Positions 1-7,487 of a stretch of DNA of 52,794 bases are shown in pieces. The notes beneath the pieces are model-generated. The model saw only the letters and a list, made by a program, of their open reading frames with translations. It did no database searches and was not told the DNA's origin. Origin of the DNA: Actinomycetota bacterium (GTDB taxonomy: Bacteria > Actinomycetota > UBA4738 > CADDZG01 > WHSQ01). The position numbers and the translations under genes were made by a program. Position 1 is the stretch's first letter, and the number at the start of each line of letters is the position of its first letter. Location: the NCBI GenBank assembly GCA_030448085.1, contig JAUJNU010000005.1:1-52794 (forward strand). The letters are read 5' to 3'.

Positions 1-2
1 CC

Positions 3-797
3 GTCGCCGATCTCAACAGGTCCGGCGCCGACCTCGTGGTGCAGCTCGGGGACAGCACCGACGCGGGAACCCGGCCGCAGTTCGCCGAGGCGCTCGAGAT
101 CATGGGCGCACTCGAGATGCCTTACATGACGATGATGGGGAACCACGACGTCCTCGACCGGAGCGACGGGAGCCTCAGTGGACGCGACTACTCCAAGGGA
201 ACGTTCGGCCGGGAACCCGACGGGGTCCTGACAGAGCACGAGGGTTTTAGGTTCGCGATCCTCGACTCGGTCCTGCATGCCTCCTCGCCGTTCCCTCCCT
301 ACAACCTCGCGACCGGGACGTTCGTGGAAGGTCGAGGCGGGGCCATCGTTTCGGGAGCGCTTTCGGTCCCCCAGCACGAGATACTGGCCGACCTTGCCGC
401 CCCCGGGGCGGGACCGGCTTTCCTGTTCCTCCATCACCCGCCGCAGCCCTTCCCCGGCTTCCCGCCCATCCTGTTCGGACTGCGCGAGGCTGACTCCGGA
501 CGACTCCACGCGGTCGTCGACTCGGGGAACGTGTGGGGCGTCTTCGCCGGCCACACCCACCGCAACGCTCTGACCCGGAACTTCGATCGAGTCCCCGCGA
601 TGGAGGTGGGGATACCGCGCGACTATCCCTTCGGCTACGCGCTGGTAGACGTGACGAAGGAGGGTTACGCCTACAACTTCCACCAGATCTCAGACGAGGA
701 GGTCTTGCGCCCCGCGTATGAAGCAGCGACGGTCATCCACCGGCGCTACGGGCGCGGCAAAGACTCCGAGCAAGCGTTCAGCTGGACGCGCCCCTAG
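3..797 (+). CDS. Calcineurin-like metallophosphoesterase, 5'-truncated by the window edge
   Basis: The open frame is continuous from base 3, and the residues before the first possible start (DLVVQLGDS) already belong to the first metal-binding block, so the gene begins upstream of the window. The metallophosphoesterase signature is seen in order: GDSTDAG, GNHD, HHPP and GHTH. Such proteins bind two metal ions and hydrolyse phosphomono- or diesters. The size and motif spacing fit the Icc/CpdA-like subgroup, but the substrate cannot be told from sequence. The C-terminus is not membrane-like. The missing N-terminus would carry the first Asp/His block and any signal peptide. It ends 77 bp from a convergent SDR gene. 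Family confidence is high and substrate is unknown. Confidence 0.9.
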   Translation, partial: VADLNRSGADLVVQLGDSTDAGTRPQFAEALEIMGALEMPYMTMMGNHDVLDRSDGSLSGRDYSKGTFGREPDGVLTEHEGFRFAILDSVLHASSPFPPYNLATGTFVEGRGGAIVSGALSVPQHEILADLAAPGAGPAFLFLHHPPQPFPGFPPILFGLREADSGRLHAVVDSGNVWGVFAGHTHRNALTRNFDRVPAMEVGIPRDYPFGYALVDVTKEGYAYNFHQISDEEVLRPAYEAATVIHRRYGRGKDSEQAFSWTRP

Positions 798-874
798 CGC
801 GATCACCTGGTCCGGACTATCTCTCCAGGAAAAGAACCGTCATGGCCGCTGAGCTGGATAAATAGGTGAGGGGC

Positions 875-1672
875 CTATTCCTCGGTCGGGGCTCTCGGCG
901 AAGCGAACTTGCGGATCCCGGCCCGATAGAGCGGCGGGAAGATGATCCGCGGGAGCTGCAGGAGGTAGTACCAGCGGGGCACCACCCTTTCGATCCTGCG
1001 TCCCCGGATCGAGCTCTGAACCGCCTTCGACACGTCTTCGTCGGTGCCTAGGGCATACCGCAGGAACGGGTGCCGCACGAGGTCCTTCTGTGGGAAGCCC
1101 TCCGTAGGTATGGGGCCGGGCTCTACGACGCCCACGTGGATCCCCTTCGGCTCGAGGTCGTAGTGGACGGCCTCGGACCACCCGACGAGGGCGAACTTCG
1201 AAGCACAGTACGAGGACGCGTTGCCGAACGCGAACCTCCCCGCCACCGAAGCGACGTTTATCACGGTCGAGGGACGAGACGACTCGAGCAGCGGCAAGAA
1301 GGCGGCGGTGCAGTAGACGGCCCCATAGAAGTTCGTGTTCATCACTTTCTCGAGATCCTCGATCGAGTCCGTCCCGAGGAACTCGCGGCCGAGCGAGATG
1401 CCGGCATTGTTAACGAGGACATCGATACGACCGTGGGTGGCGTCCACGTGCTTCACCAGGGCCGCGACCTGCTCACGATCCGTTACGTCGGCGGAGAAGA
1501 TCGAGTGGCCGGCCGACTCGCCTCCCACGGAGGCGAGCAGGTCCTCCAGTCGCTCCGCCCGGCGGGCAACCGCACAGACGAAGGCGCCGGAAGCCGCGAG
1601 GTCGGACGCGATGCGCTTCCCGATGCCACTGGACGCGCCGGTGACGACGCACACCTTCCTTGCAAGACGCAT
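875..1672 (-). CDS. Short-chain dehydrogenase/reductase (SDR)
   Basis: This 265-residue protein has the classical SDR layout: the cofactor motif TGASSGIG at residues 11-18, NNAG at 88-91, the catalytic Ser near 142, and YCASK with Tyr155 and Lys159. Arg-rich residues after the second strand (AVARRAERL) favour NADP(H) over NAD(H), which is an inference. The length is normal for a classical SDR. The C-terminal 50 residues (IRGRRIERVVPRWYYLLQL) are typical of the DltE/YqjQ-like subgroup. A monocistronic gene is likely, because it converges with the upstream phosphoesterase and diverges from the downstream small membrane protein. The substrate is unknown. Confidence 0.93.
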   Translation of the reverse strand: MRLARKVCVVTGASSGIGKRIASDLAASGAFVCAVARRAERLEDLLASVGGESAGHSIFSADVTDREQVAALVKHVDATHGRIDVLVNNAGISLGREFLGTDSIEDLEKVMNTNFYGAVYCTAAFLPLLESSRPSTVINVASVAGRFAFGNASSYCASKFALVGWSEAVHYDLEPKGIHVGVVEPGPIPTEGFPQKDLVRHPFLRYALGTDEDVSKAVQSSIRGRRIERVVPRWYYLLQLPRIIFPPLYRAGIRKFASPRAPTEE

Positions 1673-1780
1673 GGGTCTCCTGACTACGCTCGGTAGTGGC
1701 GCGAAAACAGGCTGTTTCGCGCTGTTTCCCCCCGGGTAATAAGACCATGACAGAGAATTTTCTTTAGGGAGGGAGAGATC

Positions 1781-2041
1781 ATGTTCTACATCTGGCTGAT
1801 CCTCGTAGGAGCAGTCGTGGGCTTGATCGCAAGAGCGTTGATGCCCGGGCGCGACCCGATCGGATTCATCGGAACCATCGTCCTAGGGGTCATCGGTGCC
1901 GTCCTCGGCGGGTTCCTCTGGGACCAGATCGCCCCGAACAACGACAACCAGGGAGTGGCATTCATCCCCGCCATCATCGTCGCAACGATCCTCCTATTTA
2001 TCTACCGGAAGTTCGCGGGGAACAGGGGCAGAGTCGTCTAA
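1781..2041 (+). CDS. GlsB/YeaQ/YmgE family stress-response membrane protein
   Basis: An 86-residue protein with three hydrophobic segments (about residues 3-20, 28-48 and 60-76) and the family pattern GLIARALMPG, GFIGTIVLG and GAVLGG. This is the transglycosylase-associated/GlsB family of small membrane proteins, which are induced by general stress in other bacteria. The molecular activity of the family is not established. A strong ribosome binding site (AGGGAGGGAGAG) precedes the ATG, consistent with high expression. The gene stands alone and is followed by a GC-rich hairpin at 2096-2123. Confidence 0.92.
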   Translation: MFYIWLILVGAVVGLIARALMPGRDPIGFIGTIVLGVIGAVLGGFLWDQIAPNNDNQGVAFIPAIIVATILLFIYRKFAGNRGRVV

Positions 2042-2095
2042 GTCCCACCTAGGGAGCCCGGGTCGGGCCCGCGACTGACCCTGGTTCCAGCTGAA

Positions 2096-2123
2096 GAAGA
2101 CCCCCGCTAAGCCGGGGGTCTTC
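2096..2123 (+). terminator. GC-rich hairpin, probable terminator
   Basis: A perfect 11-bp stem (GAAGACCCCCG and its complement) closes a 6-nt loop, 55 bp after the stop of the GlsB-type gene and before the ybaK-like gene. The 3' side is followed by TTCTCG rather than a clean T-tract, so termination may be weak or factor-assisted. The arms begin with GAAG and end with CTTC, which gives a short A/T-containing base to the stem on both strands. Confidence 0.6.
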
Positions 2124-2154
2124 TCGCGTCCGCCGTCGGTTCTAGTCTTCGGTC

Positions 2155-2634
2155 ATGACCGATCAGCAAGCAGACCCTCGCCTGGAACGGGTCGTCGAAG
2201 CCGGACGCTCCAGGGGGATAGACGTGCGTCCCCGGCTCTTTCCTGAGGGAACCCGGACATCTGAGGACGCGGCCCGGGCCATCGGGTGCGAGGTCGCCCA
2301 GATCGCAAAGACGCTGGTCTTCGAGGCCGGCGGACGGCCGGTCATCTTCATCATGTCGGGGGCGAACCGGGTGGACGCGAAGCTCGCCTTCGAGGCCTGC
2401 GGAGCCGAGGTCAAAAGAGCTGATCCCGATACCGTCAAAGCCGCGACCGCCTTCTCGATCGGAGCGACCCCGCCGTTCGGCCACCCCGAGCAGCTCGACA
2501 TCTACTTCGACAAGGACCTTCTTCAGCACTCTGAGGTGTGGGCCGCCTGCGGGCGCCCCGACGGGGTCTTCCCTGCCGACCCGGCAGCTCTGGCGAAAGC
2601 GGCACGAGCAACGGTGTGCCGGCTGGCCGAGTGA
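2155..2634 (+). CDS. ybaK: YbaK/EbsC-type aminoacyl-tRNA deacylase
   Basis: The 159-residue protein matches the YbaK/ProX domain that hydrolyses mischarged tRNA (for example Cys-tRNA-Pro or Ala-tRNA-Pro), a quality-control step in the cytoplasm. Family features seen are EDAARAIGCEVAQIAKTLVF, VIFIMSGANRVD and the conserved GATPPFGH loop near residues 101-108. The Lys in IAKTLVF is the position used for tRNA 3'-end handling in the family. Full length for the family. Its TGA stop overlaps a GTG start for the glycosylase-like gene that follows, suggesting translational coupling. Substrate specificity among YbaK, YeaK and ProX classes is not decided. Confidence 0.9.
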   Translation: MTDQQADPRLERVVEAGRSRGIDVRPRLFPEGTRTSEDAARAIGCEVAQIAKTLVFEAGGRPVIFIMSGANRVDAKLAFEACGAEVKRADPDTVKAATAFSIGATPPFGHPEQLDIYFDKDLLQHSEVWAACGRPDGVFPADPAALAKAARATVCRLAE

Positions 2635-3525
2635 GAACGAGAGTCGTCCGGCCACCCGAGCCGGTGAACCTCCTCCACACCCTGGGCCCGCTCCGGCACG
2701 GGGTCGGCGATCCGACGATCGAGCTCACCCCCGCCGAGGCCTGGCGTGCGACCAGGACACCGGACGGAACCGCGACCCTGCACCTCGACAGCTCGGGAGG
2801 CGAAGTCAAGGCAAGGGCATGGGGGCCGGGTGCGGGATGGGCGCTCGAGCACCTGCCGGAGCTCCTCGGCTGCCACGACGACCGCTGCTCCTGGCATCCC
2901 GTACACCCGGTCGTCAGCGAGCTCCATCGGCGGCTGCCGGGGCTGCGCATCTCACGCTCCCGTGCCGTCTTCGAAGCTCTTCTGCCGACGATCCTCGGCG
3001 CAAGGGTGTCCGGCAAGGAGGCCAGACGCAGCTTCCGCAAGCTCGTCCGTGCTCACGGCGAGCCCGCGACCCGGCCCCCGCAAGCTGCTGCTCCAGCCTG
3101 CACCCGAAGACGCTCGCGGCGCTCCCCCTATTGGGCTTTCCACCGTTTCGAGATCGAGCGCTCGCGCGCCGACATCCTGAGGCGGGCGGCGAAGCACGCA
3201 GCGCGCCTCGAGGAAGCGTGCGAGATGACGTCGTCCGAGGCGCGGAAGCGGCTGCAGGCCCCTCCCCGGCCTCGGTCCCTGGACCGCTGCCGCGATGCGC
3301 ATGGCTTACGGAGACCCGGACGCAGCCATCGTGGGATCTCAACCTCCCCGGTGTCGTGGCCTGGGTCCTCGCCCGCGAACCGAGGGCCGACGACGCTCGC
3401 ATGCTCGAGCTGCTCGAGCCCTTCCGGGGACAAAGAGGGCGGACGATGCTCTTGATCGAAGCCTCCGGGATACGCCCCCGAAGCACCACTCCCGCCGAGG
3501 GCCGCAACGCATCGCGCACCTCTAA
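2631..3525 (+). pseudogene. AlkA-type DNA-3-methyladenine glycosylase, multiply frameshifted
   Basis: Reading across frames reconstructs a HhH-GPD DNA glycosylase of about 295 residues that excises alkylated bases. The first segment (frame of the GTG at 2631, inside the ybaK stop) runs through ILGARVSGKEARRSFRKL. Later family segments appear in other frames: KLLLQPAP, KTLAALP, YWAFHRFEIERSRAD, the helix-hairpin-helix core PGLGPWTAAAMRMAYGDPDA, LPGVVAWVLAREPRADDARM, and the tail SRRGPQRIAHL ending at 3525. At least five frame changes are needed while the protein sequence stays conserved. That favours sequencing indels over long-term decay. The usual catalytic Asp after the hairpin falls in the broken DPDAAIVG to DLNLPGVVAW stretch. 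Confidence 0.75.
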
Positions 3526-3883
3526 TAGTCCGGCGCGCCTCCACCTCGAAGCGGTTGTCGCGGTAGTGATGCCCACCTCGGAGCTTTGCTTGCAACGACG
3601 CCAACGGGTAAGCGATGAACATCAGGGGGCCGAGCCTCTCGTACTGGCCCACGTGCACGAGCTCGTGCCGGAACGTGGCCCGATCCAACTCGTGCACGGA
3701 CAGGACGACGTGACCCAGCGTGATCGCCCTGTACCGCCACCCGAGCTTTCGCGGCCAGACCGCCCCCTCGCACAGAACGACGCCCCGCGACACGTAATGC
3801 CGGCGGAAGAACGGCGCCAGCAGCAGCCCGACCAGCGAGGCGGGCGCGGCCCACAGGACGCGGGCCAGGCGAGATCGCCCCAT
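3128..3883 (-). CDS. HELVH-motif protein of unknown function; 3' end uncertain
   Basis: The N-terminal ~120 residues look real: a hydrophobic start (VLWAAPASLVGLLLAPFF), the block LCEGAVWPRKLGWRYRAITLGHVV, then RHELVHVGQYERLGPLMFIA with a zinc-type HExxH motif at about residues 73-77. Similar short HELVH-xxQYER proteins occur in bacteria without an assigned activity. After about residue 120 the frame runs antisense through the glycosylase gene and reads as low-quality Arg/Gly/Pro sequence. A frameshift near 3525 probably removed the true stop, and a stop in the next frame lies at 3522. The ATG is 4 bp after the aldehyde dehydrogenase stop, so the two are probably co-transcribed. Metalloprotease activity is only a possibility. 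Confidence 0.6.
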   Translation of the reverse strand: MGRSRLARVLWAAPASLVGLLLAPFFRRHYVSRGVVLCEGAVWPRKLGWRYRAITLGHVVLSVHELDRATFRHELVHVGQYERLGPLMFIAYPLASLQAKLRGGHHYRDNRFEVEARRTIRGARCVAALGGSGASGAYPGGFDQEHRPPSLSPEGLEQLEHASVVGPRFAGEDPGHDTGEVEIPRWLRPGLRKPCASRQRSRDRGRGGACSRFRASDDVISHASSRRAACFAARLRMSARERSISKRWKAQ

Positions 3884-3887
3884 ACGG

Positions 3888-5318
3888 CTACAGAGCTACG
3901 TCGGAGAGGACCAGGACCTTCGGCTCGGTCATCTCGGCCATGGCCCACCGCAGCCCCTCACGCCCGACGCCCGAGTCCTTCGTCCCCCCGTACGGCATCT
4001 GGTCCGCCCGATAGGCGGAGACGTCGTTCACGACGACCCCTCCGACCTCGAGATCCCGATGCGCCTGGAAGATCAGCTTCACGTCCGAGGTGAAGAGGCC
4101 CGCTTGGAGCCCGTAGCGAGTCTCGTTCGCGAGGGCGATTGCCTCGTCGAAACCCTTGTACGTCCCGATCGTCACGACCGGCCCGAAGATCTCCTCTTGG
4201 CGGACCTTCATCCCGGAGTTGGTTCGGCCGAGGACGGTGGGGACGTAGAAGGGGTCCTCCCGCTTGCCGCCGGTGAGGACCTCGGCCCCCGCTTGGACGG
4301 CCTCGTCGACCCACGCCGACACTCGCTCGAGCGAATCGTGATCGATCAGGGGCCCGACCTCGGTGTCCGGGTCCATCGGGTCCCCGGTCTTCAGCTTGCC
4401 GACCTCGGCGACGAGCAGCGACGTGAACTTCTCGGCAACGGACTCCTGCACCAGCACCCGCTGCACCGAGATGCACGATTGCCCCGCCTGATAGAAGCCG
4501 CCGAAGGCGATGCGCTTGGCGGCCTTGTCGAGGTCCCCGTCCGAGTGGACGATGACGCCCGCGTTACCGCCCAGCTCGAGCGTCACGATCTTCTTCGGGT
4601 CCTTCGCCTTCAGGTCCCACCCCACCTGCGAGGACCCGGTGAAGGAGATCTTCTTGAAGCGCTCGTCGGCGGCCAGCTCGCCCGCCTCGCTGCCCCCGAT
4701 CGGAAGCACGGAGCACATGCCCAGCGGGAGGTCGGTCTCGCAGAAGAGCTCACCGACGAACAGAGCCCCGAGAGGCGTCTTGGTGGCGGGCTTGATGACG
4801 ATCGGCGCACCCACCGCGAGGGCCGGCGCCATCTTGTGGGCGACGAGGTTCACCGGGAAGTTGAAGGGGGCGATCGCGAGGACGGGCCCGAACGGGAACC
4901 TGCGCACGAGGCCCGCCTTGCCCTCCGCCGACGCGTCGGAGTCGAACCGCATCAGCTCACCGCCGTCGCGGCGGCACTCCTCCGCGGCCCAGCGGAAGGT
5001 GGACACCGCACGGCCCGCCTCGACCTTTGCCCACTTGAGCGGCTTGCCACCCTCGCGAGAGATCAACTCCGCCACCTCGTCGGCTCGCTCCTTTATCCGA
5101 TCCGAGATGTGCCGGAGAGCCTCCGCCCGCACATGGAGCGGAAGCCTGCGGGACTGCTCGAAGGTGTCCGCAGCGGCCGCGACCGCGTCCTCGACCGAGG
5201 CGTCATCGGGCTTCACGACCTCACCCACCACCGCGTCGTCGTAGGGGCTGCGCACCTCGAAGGTCTCGCCCTCGGTCTTCCACTCCCCTGCCACCAGATA
5301 GCCGTAACGCTTGCTCAT
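3888..5318 (-). CDS. NAD(P)-dependent aldehyde dehydrogenase
   Basis: A 476-residue ALDH-superfamily enzyme that oxidises an aldehyde to the acid. Asn153 lies in PFNFP, Lys176 in VIKPA, Glu248 in TLELGGN and the nucleophile Cys282 in QAGQSC. The C-terminal GGTKDSGVGREG motif is also present. The ATG at 5318 is chosen because AAGGAG sits 7 nt upstream (AAGGAGCGGCCGATG); a longer open frame upstream is not protein-like. Overall similarity is to the group containing lactaldehyde and non-phosphorylating glyceraldehyde-3-phosphate dehydrogenases, but the substrate is not assignable. Likely first gene of a two-gene unit with the HELVH protein. Confidence 0.94.
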   Translation of the reverse strand: MSKRYGYLVAGEWKTEGETFEVRSPYDDAVVGEVVKPDDASVEDAVAAAADTFEQSRRLPLHVRAEALRHISDRIKERADEVAELISREGGKPLKWAKVEAGRAVSTFRWAAEECRRDGGELMRFDSDASAEGKAGLVRRFPFGPVLAIAPFNFPVNLVAHKMAPALAVGAPIVIKPATKTPLGALFVGELFCETDLPLGMCSVLPIGGSEAGELAADERFKKISFTGSSQVGWDLKAKDPKKIVTLELGGNAGVIVHSDGDLDKAAKRIAFGGFYQAGQSCISVQRVLVQESVAEKFTSLLVAEVGKLKTGDPMDPDTEVGPLIDHDSLERVSAWVDEAVQAGAEVLTGGKREDPFYVPTVLGRTNSGMKVRQEEIFGPVVTIGTYKGFDEAIALANETRYGLQAGLFTSDVKLIFQAHRDLEVGGVVVNDVSAYRADQMPYGGTKDSGVGREGLRWAMAEMTEPKVLVLSDVAL

Positions 5319-5535
5319 CGGCCGCTCCTTACTCGTCGCCGGACACGATGTGGTACCGGACCTGGCCGGAAGCGGCCGACGACCACTCGCCCCAGATGAA
5401 CATGCCTGCCGGAACACATGAGAAGACCCCTCCCTCGCCTACATGCAGTCCAGCCAATGCTAGGCGCGGAAACGTCACTCGGCCACGCCCGCTGGTCGAA
5501 AGCCGGTAACCGGACTTGTGCACCTTGGCGAAAGC

Positions 5536-5982
5536 TCAGCCTTCGGGATAGTCGCGGGGGGCGCTGGTAGGAACATCCCCGCATTCTTGGAACCCGCAGC
5601 GTTCGGCGATGGCGATGGCCTCGCTGGCTCTCGCGTTCGCAGCCTGGAGGAAGAAAAGGGCGCCTATCCTGTTGCCGGACCTCTCGGCCTGCTGATACTG
5701 CTGCAACTGGTCCATCGCGGCAGCGATCTTTCCCAGGGCCTCCTGGACGAGTGACTCGTCCTCCTCCGGCGGCTCCAGCGCCGCGACCTCCGCGAGAGCC
5801 GCTGCCTCGATCTCTTTGACCTGCTCGATGTACTCGTTCAGCTCCGCGTAGGTCTCAGGCCGATCCATCACGTCGAGCTTCGCGTTCGCCTCGGCACACA
5901 GAGCGTCCGCCTGCCGGATGAACTCCTCCTTGGAGAGCCTGTCGACCTCCTCCGCCGGACCACAGGCTCCAAGCAACATCAC
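5536..5982 (-). CDS. Small secreted lipoprotein, unknown function
   Basis: The mature part after Cys (LLGAC lipobox) is acidic and predicted helical (KEEFIRQADALCAEANAKLD), with Cys residues in DALC and ERCGF. Similar Actinobacterial lipoproteins occur beside transporters and have no known role. The GTG at 5982 leaves only six residues before the lipidated Cys, too short for a signal peptide. The same frame extends to an ATC codon at 6018 preceded by a perfect AGGAGG 5 nt away, which would give a normal 18-residue signal (IRPTRLGPVVAAVMLLGA). The real start is therefore probably 6018, either a rare ATC initiation or a base error for ATG. Last gene of the ABC transporter operon. Confidence 0.75.
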   Translation of the reverse strand: MMLLGACGPAEEVDRLSKEEFIRQADALCAEANAKLDVMDRPETYAELNEYIEQVKEIEAAALAEVAALEPPEEDESLVQEALGKIAAAMDQLQQYQQAERSGNRIGALFFLQAANARASEAIAIAERCGFQECGDVPTSAPRDYPEG

Positions 5983-6022
5983 GGCGGCAACAACCGGGCC
6001 GAGGCGGGTAGGGCGGATCGGT

Positions 6023-6030
6023 GCCTCCTA
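6023..6030 (-). promoter_or_regulatory. Shine-Dalgarno AGGAGG overlapping the permease stop
   Basis: The minus strand reads TAGGAGG CACCG ATC: the TAG stop of the permease provides the first bases of a perfect AGGAGG. It is placed correctly for initiation at 6018 and far from the GTG at 5982. It decides the start of the downstream lipoprotein gene. Confidence 0.6.
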
Positions 6031-6774
6031 GGTCACGTCCCGGCGTTTTGCGAGGTAAGCGCCGGCTCCCGCCAAGGCTATGACGTACAAGAGATAAACG
6101 GCGGCGCCACCCCAACGCGGCAATGCCTCGTCGAGAGGCCGCCCGGCCACCGAGCCGAGCGCGTTCGTCGGGAGGAAGCGCCCGGCGCCCGGGAGCCATC
6201 GGGCGAAGAGCGGCTCGAGGATGGGCTCGACCACCAGCGCGAACACGAGCGCCACGACCGGCCCTTTCATGACCCAGCCGAGGCCAGCGCCGAAGGCGCC
6301 AGACAAGCCAGTGGCGACGACCGCCCCCAACAGGAACCAGGCGACCTCAGAGGTCGCAACCTCGATAGGGACCCCTTTGATGGCGAGGTATCCGAACGTC
6401 GCTGCTGCTGCGCCGAGGGCCGCCGATAGCCCGAGAACCAGTCCCACCAGCCCGTGCACGAGAACCTTCGCCGCCACCACTCTCGAACGTAAGGGCGTCG
6501 CCAGGAAGGTCGAGGTGATCGTGCCGTGCCGGTACTCGGCGGCTACGCCTGCGATGCCGAAAGCCAGAGCCAGGGCCGTTCCCGTGCCGCCGTTGGCGAG
6601 AAGCGCGAGGAGCCCCGCGTTCGTTCCCAGCGGGAGGCCGGGTAACAGCTTCGCGAACACCGAGATGTTAAGCAGCGTCCCGAGCAGCGAGATCGCGATC
6701 GAGGCGCCGAGGAACCCCCACAGGAGTCGCGTGGTCCGCAGCTTGTGGAGCTCTGCTTCGACCAAAGCCCTCAC
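6028..6774 (-). CDS. ABC-2 type transporter permease
   Basis: The protein (248 residues from GTG 6774) has six hydrophobic segments, beginning with LLWGFLGASIAISLLGTLL and ending with YLLYVIALAGAGAYLA. It shows the ABC-2 family pattern GIAGVAAEYRHGTITSTFLATPLRSRVVAAK, where EYRHGT..TFLATP is the conserved coupling region. The start is chosen because GTG overlaps the TGA of the ATPase gene (GTGA). A longer open frame upstream is antisense-like Arg/Gly sequence. Together with the ATPase it would form a membrane exporter of unknown substrate. The TAG stop is part of the ribosome binding site for the next gene. Confidence 0.9.
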   Translation of the reverse strand: MRALVEAELHKLRTTRLLWGFLGASIAISLLGTLLNISVFAKLLPGLPLGTNAGLLALLANGGTGTALALAFGIAGVAAEYRHGTITSTFLATPLRSRVVAAKVLVHGLVGLVLGLSAALGAAAATFGYLAIKGVPIEVATSEVAWFLLGAVVATGLSGAFGAGLGWVMKGPVVALVFALVVEPILEPLFARWLPGAGRFLPTNALGSVAGRPLDEALPRWGGAAVYLLYVIALAGAGAYLAKRRDVT

Positions 6775-7487
6775 GCCGGCTCGCCGATGATCCGGAAGGA
6801 GACATCCTCGAGGCTCTGCCCGGGCGAGCTCGATAGCAGGTCCGCAACCCCCTCGTCCGCAACGAGCAGCCCGCGGTGCAGCACGAGCACGCGATCGGCG
6901 ATCCGCGCGACATCCGAGAGGGAGTGGCTGGAAAGAAGGACGGTCTTCCCCTCCTCCTTCATCTGCAAGAGGAACGTGCGGAGCCACCTCATGCCCCCGG
7001 GGTCCAAGCCCGTCGCCGGCTCGTCGAGGACGAGGATGCGCGGATCGCCGAGGATGCCGGCCGCGAGGCTGAGCCTCTGGCGCATCCCCAGTGAGTACGT
7101 CCCGACGGGGCGGTCCCTCTCCGTCCCGACGCCGGCCTCATCGAGGACGAGGTCCACCCGCACGGGGTCGATCCCACTCACGATCGCTGAGGTCAGCAGG
7201 TGATCGCGCCCGCTGCGGCCGGGATGGAAGATGGCGGGCTCCAGGACCGCACCTACAACGCCCGTTGGGTCCCTTAAGTCACGATAGGCAACGCCCTCGA
7301 TGAGAGCCGCCCCCCCGCTGGGCTCCACGAGTCCCAGCGCGATGCGGAGGGCGGTCGACTTCCCAGCGCCGTTCAGCCCCAGCAGAGCCGTCACGTGTCC
7401 CCTGGGGATGTCGACCGAGAGGTCCTCCAGCGCCGCCCGACCCCCGAATGTCTTGGTGACCGACCGGAAGGAGATCGACGGCTTCAA
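6771..7487 (-). CDS. ABC transporter ATP-binding protein
   Basis: The 238-residue ATPase has Walker A GLNGAGKST, the signature YSLGMRQRLSLA (a degenerate LSGGQ typical of ABC-2 exporters), Walker B ILVLDEPATGLDP and the H-loop SSHSL. It belongs to the CcmA/DrrA-like export group and would energise the adjacent permease. The start is TTG at 7487 (TTG AAG CCG), which overlaps the TGA stop of the upstream phosphoesterase. The family N-terminus SISFRSVTKTFGG follows immediately, so longer starts are not needed. The overlap on both sides shows strong translational coupling. Confidence 0.93.
   Translation of the reverse strand: MKPSISFRSVTKTFGGRAALEDLSVDIPRGHVTALLGLNGAGKSTALRIALGLVEPSGGAALIEGVAYRDLRDPTGVVGAVLEPAIFHPGRSGRDHLLTSAIVSGIDPVRVDLVLDEAGVGTERDRPVGTYSLGMRQRLSLAAGILGDPRILVLDEPATGLDPGGMRWLRTFLLQMKEEGKTVLLSSHSLSDVARIADRVLVLHRGLLVADEGVADLLSSSPGQSLEDVSFRIIGEPA

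Noticed and set aside
4059..5399. 446-codon plus-strand frame opposite the aldehyde dehydrogenase
   Set aside because: Antisense shadow of a gene with all ALDH catalytic residues; composition is Arg/His/Leu-rich without domains.
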